Under the pieces are notes generated by a model that searched no databases, was not told where the DNA came from, and was given only the letters and a program-made list of their open reading frames with translations. A stretch of DNA of 64,000 nt, taken from assembly GCF_003402535.2 (NCBI RefSeq), contig NZ_AP025171.1, positions 1,550,001-1,614,000 on the forward strand. The letters are read 5' to 3'. A program made the position numbers and the translations under genes. Of this stretch, positions 63,095-64,000 are shown piece after piece; positions within the stretch are counted from its first letter, which is position 1, and the number at the start of each line of letters is the position of its first letter. This stretch comes from Cupriavidus sp. P-10 (GTDB lineage: Bacteria; Pseudomonadota; Gammaproteobacteria; Burkholderiales; Burkholderiaceae).

Positions 63095-64000
63095 TCGACT
63101 GCCAGCCGCACCGTCATCAGTGGGGTCGCCAGCGTGGACGTGGACAATGCCATCCTCGCGGCGGGCCGCGACGTCAATAGCCAGGCGGCCAGCATCACGG
63201 CAACCGGCAGCCTCGGCATGGGCGCGGGGCGGGACATCAACCTGGACACCGTGAAGGTGGCCGACAGCTTCGATGCCGTCGTGGACGCTAAGAACCGCAC
63301 CAGTGTGGCGCGCAGCGCGGAGATCGGCTCCCAGATCACAGGCCACGACGTGGCGCTCGTTGCCGGCCAGGATATCAATGCCAAGGCTGCGTACGTGAAC
63401 GCCGATGGCGCGCTCGCCGTCAGCGCAGCGCGTGACATCAACGTGAAGGCCGGCGAGGCCAGCGCCACCATCCGCGACGAGCAGTCGAAGCAAAGCGGCG
63501 GCGTCCTGTCGAAGAAGTCCACCCATACCATCGATGCGGCGAGCCGCAGCGAGGCCCTGGGCAGCACCTTCTCGGGCAATACGGTTGACATGGCGGCGGG
63601 ACGTGACCTGACCACCTCAGGCAGCACCATTGCGGCCACGCACGATGTGAACCTCGACGCGGGGCGCAACATTACCGTCGGCACCGCCGAAACCACGTCG
63701 TCGGCATACAGCTTCAAGGAGGAGAAGAAGACCGGTTTCGGCGCCACCGGTTCCGGCCTGTCCTACGGCAAGCGCGAGCAGAAGGACACCGTCAACGACA
63801 ATGGCACGCAGCAGGTGGGCAGTCTGGTCGGCTCCACGGATGGCAGCGTGCACATGAATGCGGGCAGTACACTCAAGGTCACGGGCAGCGACCTGATCGC
63901 CGCGAAGGACATCACTGGCGTGGGCGCTGACGTGACCATCGAGGCCGCACAGAACCGCCAGCACCACGACGAGACGCACGAGGTGAAGCAAAGCGGCTTG
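63095..64000 (+). pseudogene. continuation of the haemagglutinin/CdiA-like gene beyond the in-frame stop
   Basis: The same frame is open for 302 codons from the base after the TAA to the window edge. It reads TVISGVASVDVDNAILAAGR, then GAGRDINLDTVKVADS and DVALVAGQDINAKAAYVNAD, all typical FHA/CdiA repeat sequence, so the stop is a point nonsense change and not the natural end. Translation could restart at the ATG at 63218, but such a product would lack the secretion domain. The 3' end lies outside the window. Confidence 0.8.

Overview
The window is high-GC bacterial DNA that looks like a Cupriavidus/Ralstonia-type member of the Burkholderiaceae. The grounds are orphan Bug-type tripartite tricarboxylate receptors, Burkholderia-type trimeric porins, many CoA-ester catabolic genes under AraC/LysR/TetR regulators, and polyhydroxyalkanoate (PHA) genes. 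The genus is inferred from gene content; no marker gene lies in the window and I see no rRNA or tRNA gene.

Region 1 (1-9390, + strand) is a catabolic cluster: a MaoC-type hydratase (cut by the window edge), a family I CoA-transferase/hydrolase, a thiolase, a Bug receptor, an acyl-CoA dehydrogenase, a CaiB/BaiF CoA-transferase, a small AraC-like regulator and an acyl-CoA ligase. Together they could bind, activate and beta-oxidise an organic acid of unknown identity. Divergent LysR and TetR genes follow (9432-11201), then a relic in which a CoA-transferase start is joined to a Bug receptor end. Region 2 (11707-16665, - strand) is a related cluster: CaiB/BaiF transferase, a paralogue of the small AraC-like regulator, a crotonase and an acyl-CoA synthetase.

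Region 3 (16939-36778) is mixed housekeeping: two porins, a Nudix hydrolase, a DUF3574 lipoprotein, a Tat-exported epoxide-hydrolase-like protein, ilvD with its terminator, a non-homologous end-joining operon (ligD, ku, and a MerR-TPR gene overlapping ku), an RRM-like protein, a DUF2950/DUF3300 pair, polyphosphate kinase 2, a SulP permease, and an MFS carrier followed by a small serine hydrolase. Region 4 (36929-40504, - strand) is a compact PHA operon: phaJ-like hydratase, class II-like synthase, phasin, and an intracellular mcl-type depolymerase. Region 5 (40741-45192) has an AraC regulator divergent from a BKACE (DUF849) enzyme, with a DUF1289 protein, a DsbA-like oxidoreductase and a Bug receptor.

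Region 6 (45674-51307) is the most unusual part. A type VI secretion vgrG is interrupted by an IS3-family element and decayed at its 3' end. It is followed by an intact two-domain, probably peptidoglycan-degrading effector and an overlapping AT-rich gene for a signal-peptide protein, probably its immunity protein. Region 7 (51413-57223) is an acyl-CoA ligase/TauD dioxygenase/quinone oxidoreductase operon divergent from two tandem AraC regulators. Region 8 (57224-64000) holds gene debris, an AT-rich promoter region with a perfect palindrome, and the start of a filamentous-haemagglutinin/CdiA-like exoprotein gene that has an in-frame stop at 63092 and then stays open to the window end.

A recurring signal: three intergenic regions (33418, 41833 and 55001) carry similar half-sites repeated exactly 21 bp apart, which look like operators for the Arabinose_bd-type AraC regulators.
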